Shown here piece after piece: positions 1-10,479 of a stretch of 64,000 nt of DNA; within the stretch, counting starts at the first letter, position 1; every line of letters begins with the position of its first letter. The stretch covers positions 4,774,001 to 4,838,000 of the forward strand of contig JARFIW010000139.1 in NCBI GenBank assembly GCA_036346225.1, in the 5' to 3' direction. Source of the DNA: Platerodrilus igneus. Its lineage: Eukaryota; Arthropoda; Insecta; Coleoptera; Lycidae. Position numbers and translations under genes: made by a program. The notes beneath the pieces are model-generated. The model was not told where the DNA came from. It saw nothing but the letters and a program-made list of their open reading frames with translations, and did no database searches.

Positions 1-724
1 AACTTTGGCGTTTTGATTTCACTTAATTGTTCTTTATAACTTTCCACTAATTTCACGGCGTGGTTGAGATCGTCTAAGTCTAGATGCTCTAGCTTCATAG
101 GTTTCTTGTTTATTTCTTCGTCTTCTTGTTGTATTTTGAATTGTAGTTCCGGTAGGTTTGCAAGTTTCTTTGTTGCTATGGGATCTTGATAAACTCTGAT
201 TACTTCATCCTTCAATTTCACATAACAATCTTCCTTGAGGGTAATTAGTTTGCTTCCAATTAATGCTTGATTATTTTCATCTTGGTTGCAGTGGATGGTT
301 GCTATTACTTCTGTTGGGAAAATGGCTATCCATTTGTTATCTGTAACTTTTTGAATTTTCATATTAGTTATTTGCACTTGTTTGGTTTCACAGTTTTCGT
401 AATGGTTTGAGAATTTTAACAGTTGTACTTCACAAGGGCTGTCTTCTTTAATGGTTGTTGTCGTCATCGATTGACATAAATATTGGTTTGGTGTTACTTC
501 AGTACATTTTTCGTTTGTATAACCATATCTCAGTTCATTTAGGGATAGGAATTTGGTTTTGGGTATGATTACTTGGTATGTGCTAGTAACCTTTGTTGGA
601 AAAGCAAATAAATGATAATATTGATAATTGTTACTTTCTACTATCTAGATTTCTATCAAAAATATTATTTCGTTATTCTTAATGTTGCTAAAAGTTGTTG
701 CGTTAAAGTAAGGTTGGATATTAT
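1..724 (-). pseudogene. env: env-like envelope gene of an errantivirus-like element, 3' part cut by window edge
   Basis: Read on the minus strand, an open frame runs from about 720 to the window edge, with an in-frame TAG at about 642-644. The product has the spaced-cysteine layout of insect errantivirus envelope (baculovirus-F-like fusion) proteins, and it sits directly downstream of integrase, the usual env position. In intact family members this is a membrane glycoprotein made from a spliced RNA. The C-terminal transmembrane segment would lie outside the window. The stop codon, and an unclear reading upstream of about 750, say this copy is broken. I judge it env from position and cysteine pattern, not from a search. 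Confidence 0.65.
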
Positions 725-796
725 TTGAGTAAATATTGTATTTTGTATACTGCCTAATTTATTTGGTAGTATACCGGGGTTGTTTTTTATTTATTA

Positions 797-3700
797 TTAC
801 TTGGTTGTCCGTTCTACCTGGGTGGAGGTTGACGGTAAGGGTGATGATTGTCTGTCTGAAATTACAGGGTGTCTTAGGTTTTTTAAATGAATGTATTTCG
901 TTATTTTACCGTTGTCTACTACTGCTATATTTTTATCTGATATTTTCTTAATTTTAAATGGTCCTAAATTTCTGGGTGCTGTTTTATGTCGCTTGCTTTG
1001 AAAGTTTTTCTCATACACGGTTTGTCCTATTGAAAATTTATTTGAGTCGGTATTTTTGTTTCGGGTTGTGGTGATACGTTCTTTATCGTTCTCTAGTTTA
1101 TCTTTTACTTTGTCATGGTTATTTTTAGTTTTTGTTTGTGGTCTTTCGCATATTGTTGATATACTTCTTTATGGTAGTGTATGTCATAGGGATTTCGTGA
1201 ATCTGAATGTCCTAAGGTTAATTCTAAGGGTGTAAAATTTGTTGATGAGTGAATTGTGTTATTATAGGCGATTAGTGCGTATGACATTAAATTGGTTATA
1301 TGTTCCTTTTTATAATTTATTCTTAATAATCGAATTTGTTCTAACAGGGTTAAATGTAATCGTTCAATTAGTCCGTTTGATTCAGGGTGGTTTTCCGTTA
1401 TGAAATGAATTTTTATTTTGTGTAATTCTAAAGTGTTTCGAATTGTCTCATTTTTAAATTCGCTACCATTGTCTAAAGTTATTGATTCGGGTGTTCCGTA
1501 AAATGTGAAATATTGTAAAATCCTTGGGTCACGTCAATGCTATTTTTGGATGTGATTGGTATTGTTGGCCTATTTTGTGAATGCGTCTATAATTGTTAGA
1601 TAGTTTTGCGCTTCTACTACTAGAGTATCGGCATGTAGTTTTTGAAATGGTTTGTCGGGTGTTTTGGTTAACATTAAGGGTATCTTTGGGGGTTTTCCTA
1701 TCGTATTTCGCTCTGTCACATAGTTCGCATTGGTTAATGAAATCTGTGGTCAAGTCCTTCATGTCTTTAAAATAATAACGTCTTACAAGTTGCTTTATAG
1801 TTTCGTTAATTCCACGATGGTTGGTTTTTCCTTCGTGTTGATTCCTAATTACATCGTTTATTTCGTCAGGTTCGTCTAGTGTTATTAGTTTTCTAGTACA
1901 TCTGATGAGTTCAGGTCCAGAGTTATTGAATAATTTAATGTATAATTCCGAAAATCTTTGGTATAAATGTTCGGTGTTAAAATAAAAATAAAATCGTTTT
2001 TTCTCGGGGGTGTATTCTTTTAAAATTTTAATTATTTGTTCCTCATTGTCGTCTTTAGTTATTTGAATTTGATATATCTTTTTGTTATCTACTTTTGTAT
2101 ATTTTACTGGATTGAGGTTATTTAAAACTTCTGTTATTATAAATTGGTTAGGTTTCATATCGATTGCTTCGTTTAAGATTTTAATCGCGTTTTTTGGTTC
2201 TTCGTTTTGTGTCGAATGTATCGTGTCGATTTCGTCCGGATCTTCCCTTATTTCTGCTTCGTCTACGTTTCCTATAATGGATTCCGTTTCTAATGCATTG
2301 AGTTGGATTCGGCTTAAAGCGTCTGCGTTGTTGTTATAAATTCCTTTTTTATATATAATTTCGTAATCGTACTCTTCGAGTCTGATTCTCCATCTTTGTA
2401 ATTTTGAATTCGGTTCTTTCAGTTTGCATAACCATACTAGTGGTCTATGGTCAGTATATATGTAAAATTTTCTTCCGTATAAATAAGGTCTAAAATATTT
2501 TGTTGCCCAAATTATGGCTAATAACTCTTTTCTATAGTGCTATATTTTGTTCGGTTTCATTTAGGGTTCTGGATGCGTAGCTGATAGGTTTATCGCTACC
2601 TACTTTTCCTTGGCTCAATACTGCGCCTAATGCTACATTCGATGCGTCTGTCGTCAGTATGAATGGTTTTGTAAAGTCTGGGTATTCTAATACAGGGTGA
2701 TTAGTTAATATGTTTTTAATTTTGTCTACTGCTTTAATAAATTCCGGGGTGTGTTCAATTTTGTTTCCCTTTTTTAAACAGTTTGTCAGGGGTTTGGTTA
2801 TCTGAGCGTAACCTTTAATGAATTTGCGGTAGTAACCACTAAGTCCTAGAAATCCTTTAATTTCTTTGTTTGTTTTTGGCAATGGGTAATTTAGAACTGC
2901 ATTTGTTTTGTCTGGATTTGGCATTAATCCTTGGGGTGTTATTACATGTCCTAAAAATGATACTTCTTTTTGTAAAAATTCACTTTTGTCTAATTGTACT
3001 TTAAAATGTGCTTGTCTAAGTCTTTCGAATACTTCTGTCAATCTTTCTATGTGTTCTACCAGTGATGTGGAATAAACTATGATGTCGTCAAGGTATACAA
3101 GGCATTTCTCATTGTGTATTCCTCGTAATATATTGTCCATGACTCTCTGGAAAGTAGCGGGTGCGTTCTTTAGTCCAAATGGCATTCGTTTGTATTCGTA
3201 ATGTCCTCTAGATGTGCTGAAGGCTGTTTTTGATATGTCTTTTTCGTCCATCTCTACCTGATGGTATCCTGATGCTAGGTCTAATGTTGTAAAATATTGG
3301 CATTTGCCTAATTTATCTAAAATTTCGGTTATATTTGGTAGTGGATATTTGTCATCTACAGTTTTTTCATTTAACTTTCTATAATCTATTACCATTCTGT
3401 ACTTTCTCTTTCCGGTTGCGTCTAATTTATTAGGTACTATTAACACGGGGCTGCTCCATGGTGAATTGGAGTGCTGGATTATGTCTTGGTCTAGTAAGTC
3501 GGCTACTTGTCTGTCAGCTTCTTCTTGGCTTGCATGAGGTAGTCTATATGCTTTTGTAAAGATTGGTTTATTGTCTGTTAACTCGATATTATGTTTTACT
3601 GTGTTGGTGAATGTTAACGGTATTCCTTCACAATGGAATATGTCTCGGTATTCAAAACATAAGTTTTTAATTGCTCTTTCTTCTTCTTGATTGATATCGG

Positions 3701-4443
3701 TATTAAAGCGGATGTTAGTTAAATTTTCTCTTAACATTTCGTCATGTTCTATTGGGTTGTAATCGTTTTCTAAATTTTCGTCTATTTCCATTTCGTTAAA
3801 ATTTAGTTCTTCTACGTTAATTGGGTCTGTCAGTGATAATTCTACGGGATAGTCGTTTGAATTTAATATTGTTGTGGTTGCAAAGTTATCTTTTATTTGC
3901 ACTAAGGCGGTTGGGGTTTCTACTCCTTGTTGAAATGTCATATGATTTATTATTCCTAAATTTTTGTTAGATTTTACTGGGATTTTTATTTTTCTTTCCG
4001 TTCGGGGTTCTAAAGTGTATTTTTGTTCAATTTGTGTGTTTTGAAATTTAATTGGGATTTTTCCGTATTTTGTCCTTAATAAGCGATTTTTAATGTCAAT
4101 GTTGGCTCCTAATTTTCTTAGAAGGTCCATTCCGATTAATCCGTCATATTTATCGTTAAATTCGAATACACAAAATTTATGTTTCATTTTAACATTAAAT
4201 GTTCTCGGTAAGGGTATATTTGCTACGAATTGGTGTAGTGTTGTTTGATGAGCTGTTTTAATTTTAAATGGTTCTCTTTCTACATAATCTAAATAGTGTT
4301 TTTGTACGGTTCTGGGGCTAATTAATGTTTTAGATGATCCGGTGTCGATTAATAGTTTGAATTTGGCGTGTATTTCTATGTATGGTAATACTAAGTGATT
4401 TATGTTATTTAAGTTTATTAAGTTTGGTTGTCTATGTATGGGT
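797..4443 (-). pseudogene. pol: pol of an errantivirus-like Ty3/gypsy element (protease, RT, RNase H, integrase), frameshifted
   Basis: Domains run in order on the minus strand. The aspartic protease has LLIDTGSS near 4345-4370 and a GLIGMDLL flap further on. The open frame continues upstream of the first Met (4187) to the gag overlap. Reverse transcriptase motif A (TLDLASGYHQ) and the YLDD box (residues 365-368 counted from that Met) look intact. RNase H starts with TTDAS near residue 513. A frameshift at about 2530-2540 splits RNase H; the next frame carries its TDHRPLVWL stretch and the integrase HHCC zinc finger (HEGKTNHRG, then C-x2-C at about 1720). Another shift near 1690 precedes the integrase core, and further breaks lie between 1105 and 1530. 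The integrase C-terminal module is at 797-1018. At least three breaks make the copy non-functional. Family: 17.6/297/ZAM-like, supported by the tRNA-Ser primer site. Confidence 0.93.
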
Positions 4444-5604
4444 CCATTTGAAAATTTGAGTTCGAGTTTTCTTCATCATACTCCTCGTAAGTTTCGTATT
4501 GTTCGTCACGTTCGTAAGTTTCTGCATGGTTTGTTTCATTGTTCGTAGGTGTCTCAATGTCATTATTCTGGTCAGTGTCAAATTTTTCTATTTCTTGATG
4601 AAATAATTCTTCCGATGTAAAATTACGTTTCTGATGAGGGTTGGGTCGGATATGTGTTATTTTTGTGTTTTGTCTGGTGTTACTAGATGAGGTGTCCATT
4701 GGTGTTGGTTTGTAATAATTGTTAGGGTTGTTATGAGTATTAGTCATTGGTGTATTTCTATTCGGGTTTACGTTGAATGCTGGTCTTTGTTGGTTTAGGT
4801 TTTGATTAAATCTCGGTTGGAATGCGGGTTTCGTAAAAGTTGGGTTGAATGTTGGTCTTGAAAAATTTCTATATTGATTATTAAAATTTGTATTGTTAAA
4901 ACTTGGGTTGTTACTTCGCGGTTGATTTGTTTGTGGGTTAAAGGGTGTGAATTTTTGTTGAGGGATTGTTTGTCTTGTAGCTTGTATAGTTTTGTTGGTG
5001 AATAACTTTTATTCGCGTTGGGGTTGTATAGTCTGTTGCGGTAATACATTACATTTTCTTCTTCTATTACTAGGCTCATAGCTTCTTCTAAATTTTGGGG
5101 TCGTTGGAATCTGATTTTATCCGATAGTCGTTCTGGTAAAGCGTTTATGTACGTGTCCAGTGTCATTTCGTCATACATTTTTGTTTTTAAATGTCTAACG
5201 TTTTGATCAGGTTCCTCGATTTTTAATTTTGTTAAAATTAAACTTCTCACGTCTTGGCATTTCATTCCGAATTGGTAGGGGGATTGATTGTGTTCCATTC
5301 TAAGGTTTATTAGGTCTCGTACCAGGCATTTTATATTACGTTGGTCTCCAAAATATGCAATTAGTAGTTGTTTAAACTGGTCCCATTCCGATAAGTCGTC
5401 CCTACTGGCGATTAATGTTAGTGCCCTTCCGGCTAGTTTACTTATTACTAAGCGTATAAGCAATGAATTTCTTGCGTCATCTCCGGGTTTGTAAAAGGTT
5501 TTTAGGAACATTTCACATGCTCCAATGAAATTCGAGAGATGGGCCTGCGTGCCATCAAACGTCTGTATTGTCTCTAAATAGAGACGTAAGTCTGTGTTAC
5601 TCAT
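4418..5604 (-). pseudogene. gag: gag of the errantivirus-like element, one frameshift
   Basis: Capsid/nucleocapsid polyprotein. The first part (5604 down to about 4990) starts MSNTDLRLYLETIQTFDG, followed by a helical capsid-type region such as is seen in gag of 17.6/297-like elements. At about 4960-4990, near an A5 run, the frame shifts. The second part is an Asn/Arg/Pro-rich tail (about 4980-4750) and then an acidic Glu/Asp-rich end (to 4418). No CCHC zinc knuckle is seen; the N/R-rich tail probably binds RNA, as in other errantivirus gags. The start at 5604 is the first Met of the open frame and lies downstream of a long leader. gag overlaps pol in the -1 frame, with a slippery heptamer at 4451-4457. 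Confidence 0.88.
4451..4457 (-). promoter_or_regulatory. predicted -1 ribosomal frameshift site between gag and pol
   Basis: On the minus strand the gag codons read TCA AAT TTT CAA, giving a heptamer A AAT TTT that fits the X XXY YYZ rule in the gag frame. Slipping back one base here joins gag to the open pol frame with no stop, and the gag stop follows about 27 bases later. The overlap geometry is what -1 frameshifting predicts. Any downstream RNA structure was not tested. Confidence 0.6.
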
Positions 5605-7635
5605 GTTGGTTAAGGGTTGTTTTCGATTTTTGGGAAATTTAAAAATTTTTTTTTTTTTGAATTAAGGTTTATTTCGCTATTTGTATTGTTACTTTTGCTT
5701 CGGATTTATTAATTTTCCGTTTGGGTTGTAAAAATTTCAAATTTTGTAAAAATTGGGGTTGATTTTCTATTTGTAACGTTTATTATGCTTTGGATGTATT
5801 AATTTTTCTTTTGGATTAAGTAATTTCGAATTTTGTAAAATTGGGGATGATTTTCCTTTTATGACGTTATTTTGCTTTGGTTTTTAAATTTTCCTTTTAG
5901 ATTGAATAACTTTGAGTTTTGTAAAAATTGATGTTGATTTGGTTATTTGAAATGTTAACTTCGGTTTTGGTTTGTTAATTTTTCAATTAGATTAGGTAAA
6001 TAAAATTTTGGTAGGGGTTGAGGTTTGTTCTGTTATTTTTCGGCGTAATTTTTGATTTGAATTTGTTAATTTTCAGTTTGGATTGGGTGGATAAAAATTT
6101 GGTAAAAATTTGAGATTAATTTCGTACTTGTAGTATTGGATTTATTAATTTTAAGTTTATATTGCGTCGAGTTATTTTTAAAATCGTAGTCGTTGTTTAT
6201 TTATATTTAATTACACAGTGCAGTGATGTTCTTGTGAGATTTATTTCAATAATGTTAGATTAATTACCGTAGTCTTGGATTTGTCTGTTTTTATGTAGCT
6301 TTTAGTTCGTCTTGAGTTCCTGTTTCTTAAGGAATCTTAAATGGATGGATTATTCTCGTTTAGCGTTGTTTTAGTTCAGTTCGGTTAACTCGTAATTAAT
6401 ACTCTTCCGTGGGTTTTACTGAGTTGCGTAGTTATGACCTGAGGTTACTTACTTTTGTACTTTATTGTTGAAATCGAATACTAAAGGATGTAATCTTCAT
6501 TACTTTGTCACGTACGTTGAGTTAATTGCACTTACAGGTGTTAATAGAAATTATAGGAATTACTTGCTAATGCTTTGTTAAAGTGTTACGTCTTAAATAT
6601 CTCGGTGTTGCTTGACTTGTAATCGAATCTCCCGTAATGTAATTATGAGCGTTTTATACCGTTTAGCGTTATTCTGTATTCGTATTGGAATAATGCTGAT
6701 TAATTAATTGAAAGACGTTTAGATTTTGTTGCAATTGTACATGCTTTTATGGATTGTAGGTATTAATGTAGAAACTGCGTCGCTTTTATTATTCCGTGTA
6801 TGATGATGCGAATTGAAATTATACTGAAAGCTGAAAGTTATTTCTTTAGTACTGTGCAAGGATTCTGAAAGCGATTTTCTCTGAGTTTTAATTGTATAAA
6901 AGATGCGAACTTTGTTTTCTTAGGTGGTTTTAGATTACAGTGGTTTTTAGTTAATGCAGAGTTCTTGCTGTGATTTTATAAGGTCAATGGTTTTAATAAT
7001 CGTTCCGTACTGCTTAAAGGATTAGCTTTAGCTTTGAAAATAGATTGCGTTTTGTGTTTTTAGTTTGCCGGATTGAAAACGTTTTTGAATCGCGTTTGTT
7101 AATGTTTCTTGTTTTTGGTGTTTAGTGAATGTGCGCCCGTTATTTTTTTGGATTATTTTGAGTTCGTTCTATTAATTATGGTAAGGATTTCTTTTTAAAT
7201 TCAATTCTTATTTACTTTAAAAGAAGATTTCTTTTAACATTCAAGTCTCATTTGCTTTTTAAAGAAAGAAAAAATATCTCTTTAACATTCGTCTCATAGG
7301 TTAATAAGGTCTCGTTTTTTTTGGAAATAATTCACTTTGAAATTATTTTCAAAACAATATAAAATAAATTCATAAACAATAAATAAAATAATAGTACTAG
7401 CATATATCAATTATAGTTTTTGGTTTAAAAGAAAATTATGGAAATGAACTTACATTAATTTCATCTGTTTCTTTGGTGGGTTCGATCGATTCTGTATCTT
7501 GTCCACCTTGGTTTGTTGCTGGATTTAGACTATGCTTGTTCTTCCTCCAACTTGGTTTGGGTTCTGCCAAAATTTCGAATTAAAATTCTTGGTCACCAAT
7601 CTTCCGATTTTTGGATTTTCAGTGCCCTTTTGACA
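5605..7635 (-). other. about 2-kb untranslated leader between primer site and gag
   Basis: Between the primer binding site and the gag start there are about 2 kb with no open frame of note on the element's strand. This is long for such elements, whose leaders are usually a few hundred bases. The gag-proximal quarter is a degenerate tandem repeat (separate entry); the rest is AT-rich with no motif I recognise. It may hold packaging or regulatory sequence, or an old insertion. Confidence 0.55.
5660..6180 (-). repeat. degenerate tandem repeat of about 90-115 bp in the leader
   Basis: Four to five diverged copies follow each other. Read on the plus strand, each has a TTTGTTAATTTT-like block, then TTTGGATT or TTAGATTG, then TTTTGTAAAAATT-like sequence, then a GTTGATTT-like joint. 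Copies differ by many substitutions and small indels, so the array is old. Its place just upstream of gag recalls the repeat-type insulators or enhancers of some errantiviruses; that role is inference. Confidence 0.6.
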
Positions 7636-7653
7636 TCCGTTACGACTGCGCCA
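7636..7653 (-). promoter_or_regulatory. primer binding site, tRNA-Ser type
   Basis: On the minus strand, TGGCGCAGTCGTAACGGA follows the LTR end directly. It begins TGGCGCAGTCG like the tRNA-Ser primer sites of Drosophila 17.6, 297 and ZAM-type elements. It fixes the LTR boundary and the element's orientation. Confidence 0.85.
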
Positions 7654-8162
7654 GTTAAAGTTCGGGCCTTTGGAGCTGGTTTTTTAAAAAAGCTTTAAAA
7701 CTTTAACACATTTATTTTACTTTGAAACAGATGAACTTGTACATAATACTAAGATTAATTATTGACTAGTAAGTAGCTTGAACAACGAAGTATGGAGTTC
7801 GAAGACTGACTGCCGGGCATTGAGCTCCCGGGCTTTTTATAATAACCTGCCCTCCACACGACTGTGGGAACTTGCAGATCTCATGTCTGCGTTTCTCTTA
7901 ATCGTACACTTTATTACAATGTAACAACTTAATTCTAAGTAACTGCGGTCTGTTGACCGCCTGTGACCTGCCACCTGCAGTATCACTGCCCTCACGGATG
8001 CAAAGTTGCATTCCGTTCTCATGAACTGTCGATAACCTCTCTGGGTTATCCTTGTGTTACAATGTTGCATTAAACTTATACTTTTACTTAATAATTTCTA
8101 ATAATTGTTATTAGATTCAATATATCAATATATATATATAGGTAATTGGGGGATACATAACT
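7652..8162 (-). repeat. 5' LTR of the errantivirus-like element (about 511 bp)
   Basis: The inner end abuts the primer site and reads TAACT; the proposed outer end at 8162 starts AGTTATG, giving AGTTA/TAACT inverted ends as in errantiviruses. The outer flank is CGCG, like the GC-rich target of ZAM. Inside are a TATA box, an initiator-like TCAGT and an AATAAA signal (minus strand, near 7713). The matching 3' LTR lies left of the window, so terminal duplication and age cannot be checked. An alternative outer end is AGTTAAC at about 8217. Confidence 0.7.
7804..7842 (-). promoter_or_regulatory. LTR core promoter (TATA box and initiator)
   Basis: The minus strand reads TTATAAAAAG at about 7833-7842 and a TCAGT initiator at 7805-7809, about 29 bases downstream, the spacing expected for a TATA-Inr core promoter. 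This predicts a transcript start near 7808. Confidence 0.6.
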
Positions 8163-8796
8163 CGCGTAATACTCTAAATAATATTAATATACTAATCCCC
8201 TAAAATTAATTGTTAACTAAATTAATTTGCGCAGCGCTTCCTAACGCGTAACAATCGCGACATGCTTCAAAAGAAAAACAAACAAGTCTCTTTGTACAAG
8301 AGTTCATATACACGGAAACATATATTCTAGTAATACCTTTATGCGCCACCTGATTTTTAAGTCGTAGCAATCTTTGAGATACCAAAAAACGGAAAAAGTA
8401 GCCACCCGATCATCAGGCTACACTAACTACGCGCGTAAATCTTCTTTGCAGCCACACCAACCGTACAAAATTAGTCAGAGAGTATAAGAGTTTATACTTA
8501 AAACTAACGCATTGCATAGGAATGCCTAAAATTTTTTCTTAAAAATACCTTTGAAGTATTCTTTTAACTCAAACAAAATAAAGGCACTGGCCTACTAACA
8601 AAAATAAAAACAAAATATGTTGCAACAATAAAAACTTCATGTTAACTAATTTGCAAGCGAAGCTGAATTAACAATAAATTTTTTAGTCCTACCCTAGCAA
8701 AATACAAAACTAAGGGTCAGGTTGGATTCTTTTCACTTACACATAATTCCTATCTTTGATCATAAATACCAAAAGTTCGGAACACTATTTAGATAA
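8163..8796. other. intergenic AT-rich DNA with one dispersed repeat
   Basis: No gene is visible. Bases 8255-8480 match, in inverted orientation, 34820-35030. Shared blocks are AAGTCTCTTTGTACAAGAG, GCGCCACCTG and a following GC-richer stretch. It is presumably a fragment of an unidentified transposon. Confidence 0.5.
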
Positions 8797-8935
8797 GATA
8801 AATTCTCAAAAGTAATTTCAAAGAAAATATATATAAATAATTTATAATTTGCAATACCAATTACATAAGGTAAAATCTCAAAGTTAAGTGAAAGATAAAT
8901 ATATAACTATTTATGGATTATAGTATCAAAGAGAT
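8797..8935 (+). repeat. short repeat with ATAAGGTAAAATCTCAAAG units, copy 1
   Basis: Units of about 65-75 bp share (A)TAAGGTAAAATCTCAAAG followed by AAATAATTTATA-like sequence. A second set is at 9553-9700. The two sets flank the ~600-bp element at 8937-9545, which looks inserted into an older tandem repeat. Confidence 0.6.
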
Positions 8936-8936
8936 T

Positions 8937-9545
8937 GTTACGTGCCGAAAAATTCGGCACTAGACATTCTCAATTAAGTTTTAATATGTGAGAATTTCGC
9001 GCCATAAATTTAAAAAGACTTGTGCGCGTATTTCCGTCACTTCAGATAGGGCGTTGCGCGAGATTTTTGCGCCGACGCGGTGGGCCAAGAAGGTGGTGGG
9101 GGATTTCCGATTTACGCGTGGGGACTAGCCTCCGAGATGTGAACAAGTGTAGTTGGCGGGTATCGTATCGTGTCTTTTTCTGATATGTAGGTTTCCTGTG
9201 ATTCCAAATTTATCGTGCCTTACCCTGTCTCCTTTACCTTATTTTTGTCTACATATAGAGAGAAGACAAATCGAATTTGGATTCAACCTGGCTCAAGAAT
9301 TTCCACGCCCGAAAGATTAGCGAAGCAGCCGATGCTCGAGAAACTAGCGAAGCCACCGGCGACAGCATGGAGTAATTCTGCAAAAAGCCCTGCAATTTAT
9401 GTGAGTAGTATCTTTGTTTCTTTTTTTATGTGATGAAGTAATTTTATATAATTGCGTGACGTCATCTTTAATTTGCGCATCAATTTTTACATTATATAGC
9501 ATTGCTACCAACTGACATAGTGGTTCGCGTACCGCACCGGCGGGG
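8937..9545 (+). repeat. about 600-bp dispersed repeat, copy 1 (no U6 segment)
   Basis: This GC-richer block shares order and motifs with 16090-16690: a GCGCGTATTTCC or GCGC-rich start, ATGTAGGTTTCCT, a CGTGCCTTACC or CGTTCCTTACC block, AAT(C/T)TGG(A/T)TTCAAC, and a GTTGCCAACTG or GCTACCAACTG end. It looks like a non-autonomous mobile element, possibly a SINE-like one. The short open stretch 9215-9433 is within it and shows no known domain. Confidence 0.55.
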
Positions 9546-9552
9546 CTGTAAT

Positions 9553-9700
9553 AAGATAAGGTAAAATTCTAAAATACATTTTCTAAGAATAAGATAAATA
9601 AATAATTTATGCTTTACAGCATAAATTAGATAAGGTAAAATCTCAAAGATTTTTCAAAGAGAATGATACATAAATAATTTATAGTTTGGAAGCCCCACTA
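9553..9700 (+). repeat. short repeat with ATAAGGTAAAATCTCAAAG units, copy 2
   Basis: Two further diverged units of the repeat described at 8797 follow the 600-bp element, so the insertion split the array. Confidence 0.55.
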
Positions 9701-9904
9701 TTACCAAAGCACACCTACCCTCCTATATATAAATAATATAAAAGAACTCTCAAGGGAAAAGAGCGATTTCGTAAGATGCTAAAAAGGGATTTGTTGCTAA
9801 TGCCCTCTACAAGGATAGGTTCCGTGAAGCCGCATCGGTTCATGAGAACAGCATTAGGAACCGAAATGTAGATGCAGACCCCGCGCTGATTAAGAACATA
9901 ACAC

Positions 9905-10018
9905 CCTACATTTGATTTACCAATGCTCCACCCGAAGGTACTACATTGGACAGAAAGCAGGTTTTCTTCATCTGGAAATTTTGAATTTTGCCGGACCCTT
10001 GTTATTCTAAGCAAGGAG
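9905..10018 (+). repeat. direct repeat, left copy of a pair
   Basis: It matches 10357-10470 (CCTACATT, CCAATGCTCCAC/CCAACGCTCCAC, GAAATTTTGAATT, CCTTGTTATTCTAAGCAA), roughly 80% by eye. The pair encloses the CA microsatellite and the tRNA-like B box, so the whole could be one composite insertion or two adjacent copies of one element. Confidence 0.65.
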
Positions 10019-10046
10019 AAACCTTGACGTACATGAAAACCGACAG

Positions 10047-10205
10047 ACACACACCACACACACACATCGACACGCACACGCACGCGCGCACACACACACA
10101 CGCCGCACGCATGCACGTCCCCCTCCACACACGCGCGCGCGCGCGTCCACACACACACACACATGCACGCACGCAAGCACACGCACGCAAGCACGCACAC
10201 ACACA
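10047..10205 (+). repeat. CA/CGCA compound microsatellite
   Basis: Long CA runs are mixed with CG, GCACG and GCGCGCGC steps. The apparent reading frames on both strands here (Cys/Val-rich or His/Thr-rich) are products of the repeat and not genes. Confidence 0.95.
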
Positions 10206-10281
10206 GTGACCTACATTTTACCTCTCATCCGCACCAAGGCATACTTTTATGAAAAATGCTCGCCCAATATTTTTCAAGAGA

Positions 10282-10315
10282 CCTGTGTCGGGAATCGAAC
10301 CCAGGACCTCAAAAG
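10282..10315 (-). other. tRNA-like B box of a probable SINE
   Basis: The minus strand reads CTGGGTTCGATTCCCGACAC, containing a perfect GGTTCGATTCC polymerase III B box with its pairing arm. Downstream on that strand comes a non-tRNA body and then the GT microsatellite, a layout typical of tRNA-derived SINEs. No clear A box was found upstream, so the head is probably truncated. Confidence 0.5.
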
Positions 10316-10356
10316 CGAACCTGCCTAATCCAAAAATCCGACCAGAAGCTCAGTTC

Positions 10357-10470
10357 CTACATTCGGCTTTCCAACGCTCCACGCGAAAGTACTAAATTGG
10401 CCAAGAAGCGTGTTTTTTTAACCAGGAAATTTTGAATTATGCCGAACCCTTGCTATTCCAAGCAAAAATG
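10357..10470 (+). repeat. direct repeat, right copy of a pair
   Basis: Partner of 9905-10018; see that entry. Confidence 0.65.
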
Positions 10471-10479
10471 TCCCGGTTT

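Noticed and set aside
9715..10209. Several open frames on both strands, including a 161-codon one
   Set aside because: They run through the CA/CG microsatellite; the Cys/Val and His/Thr runs are repeat artefacts.
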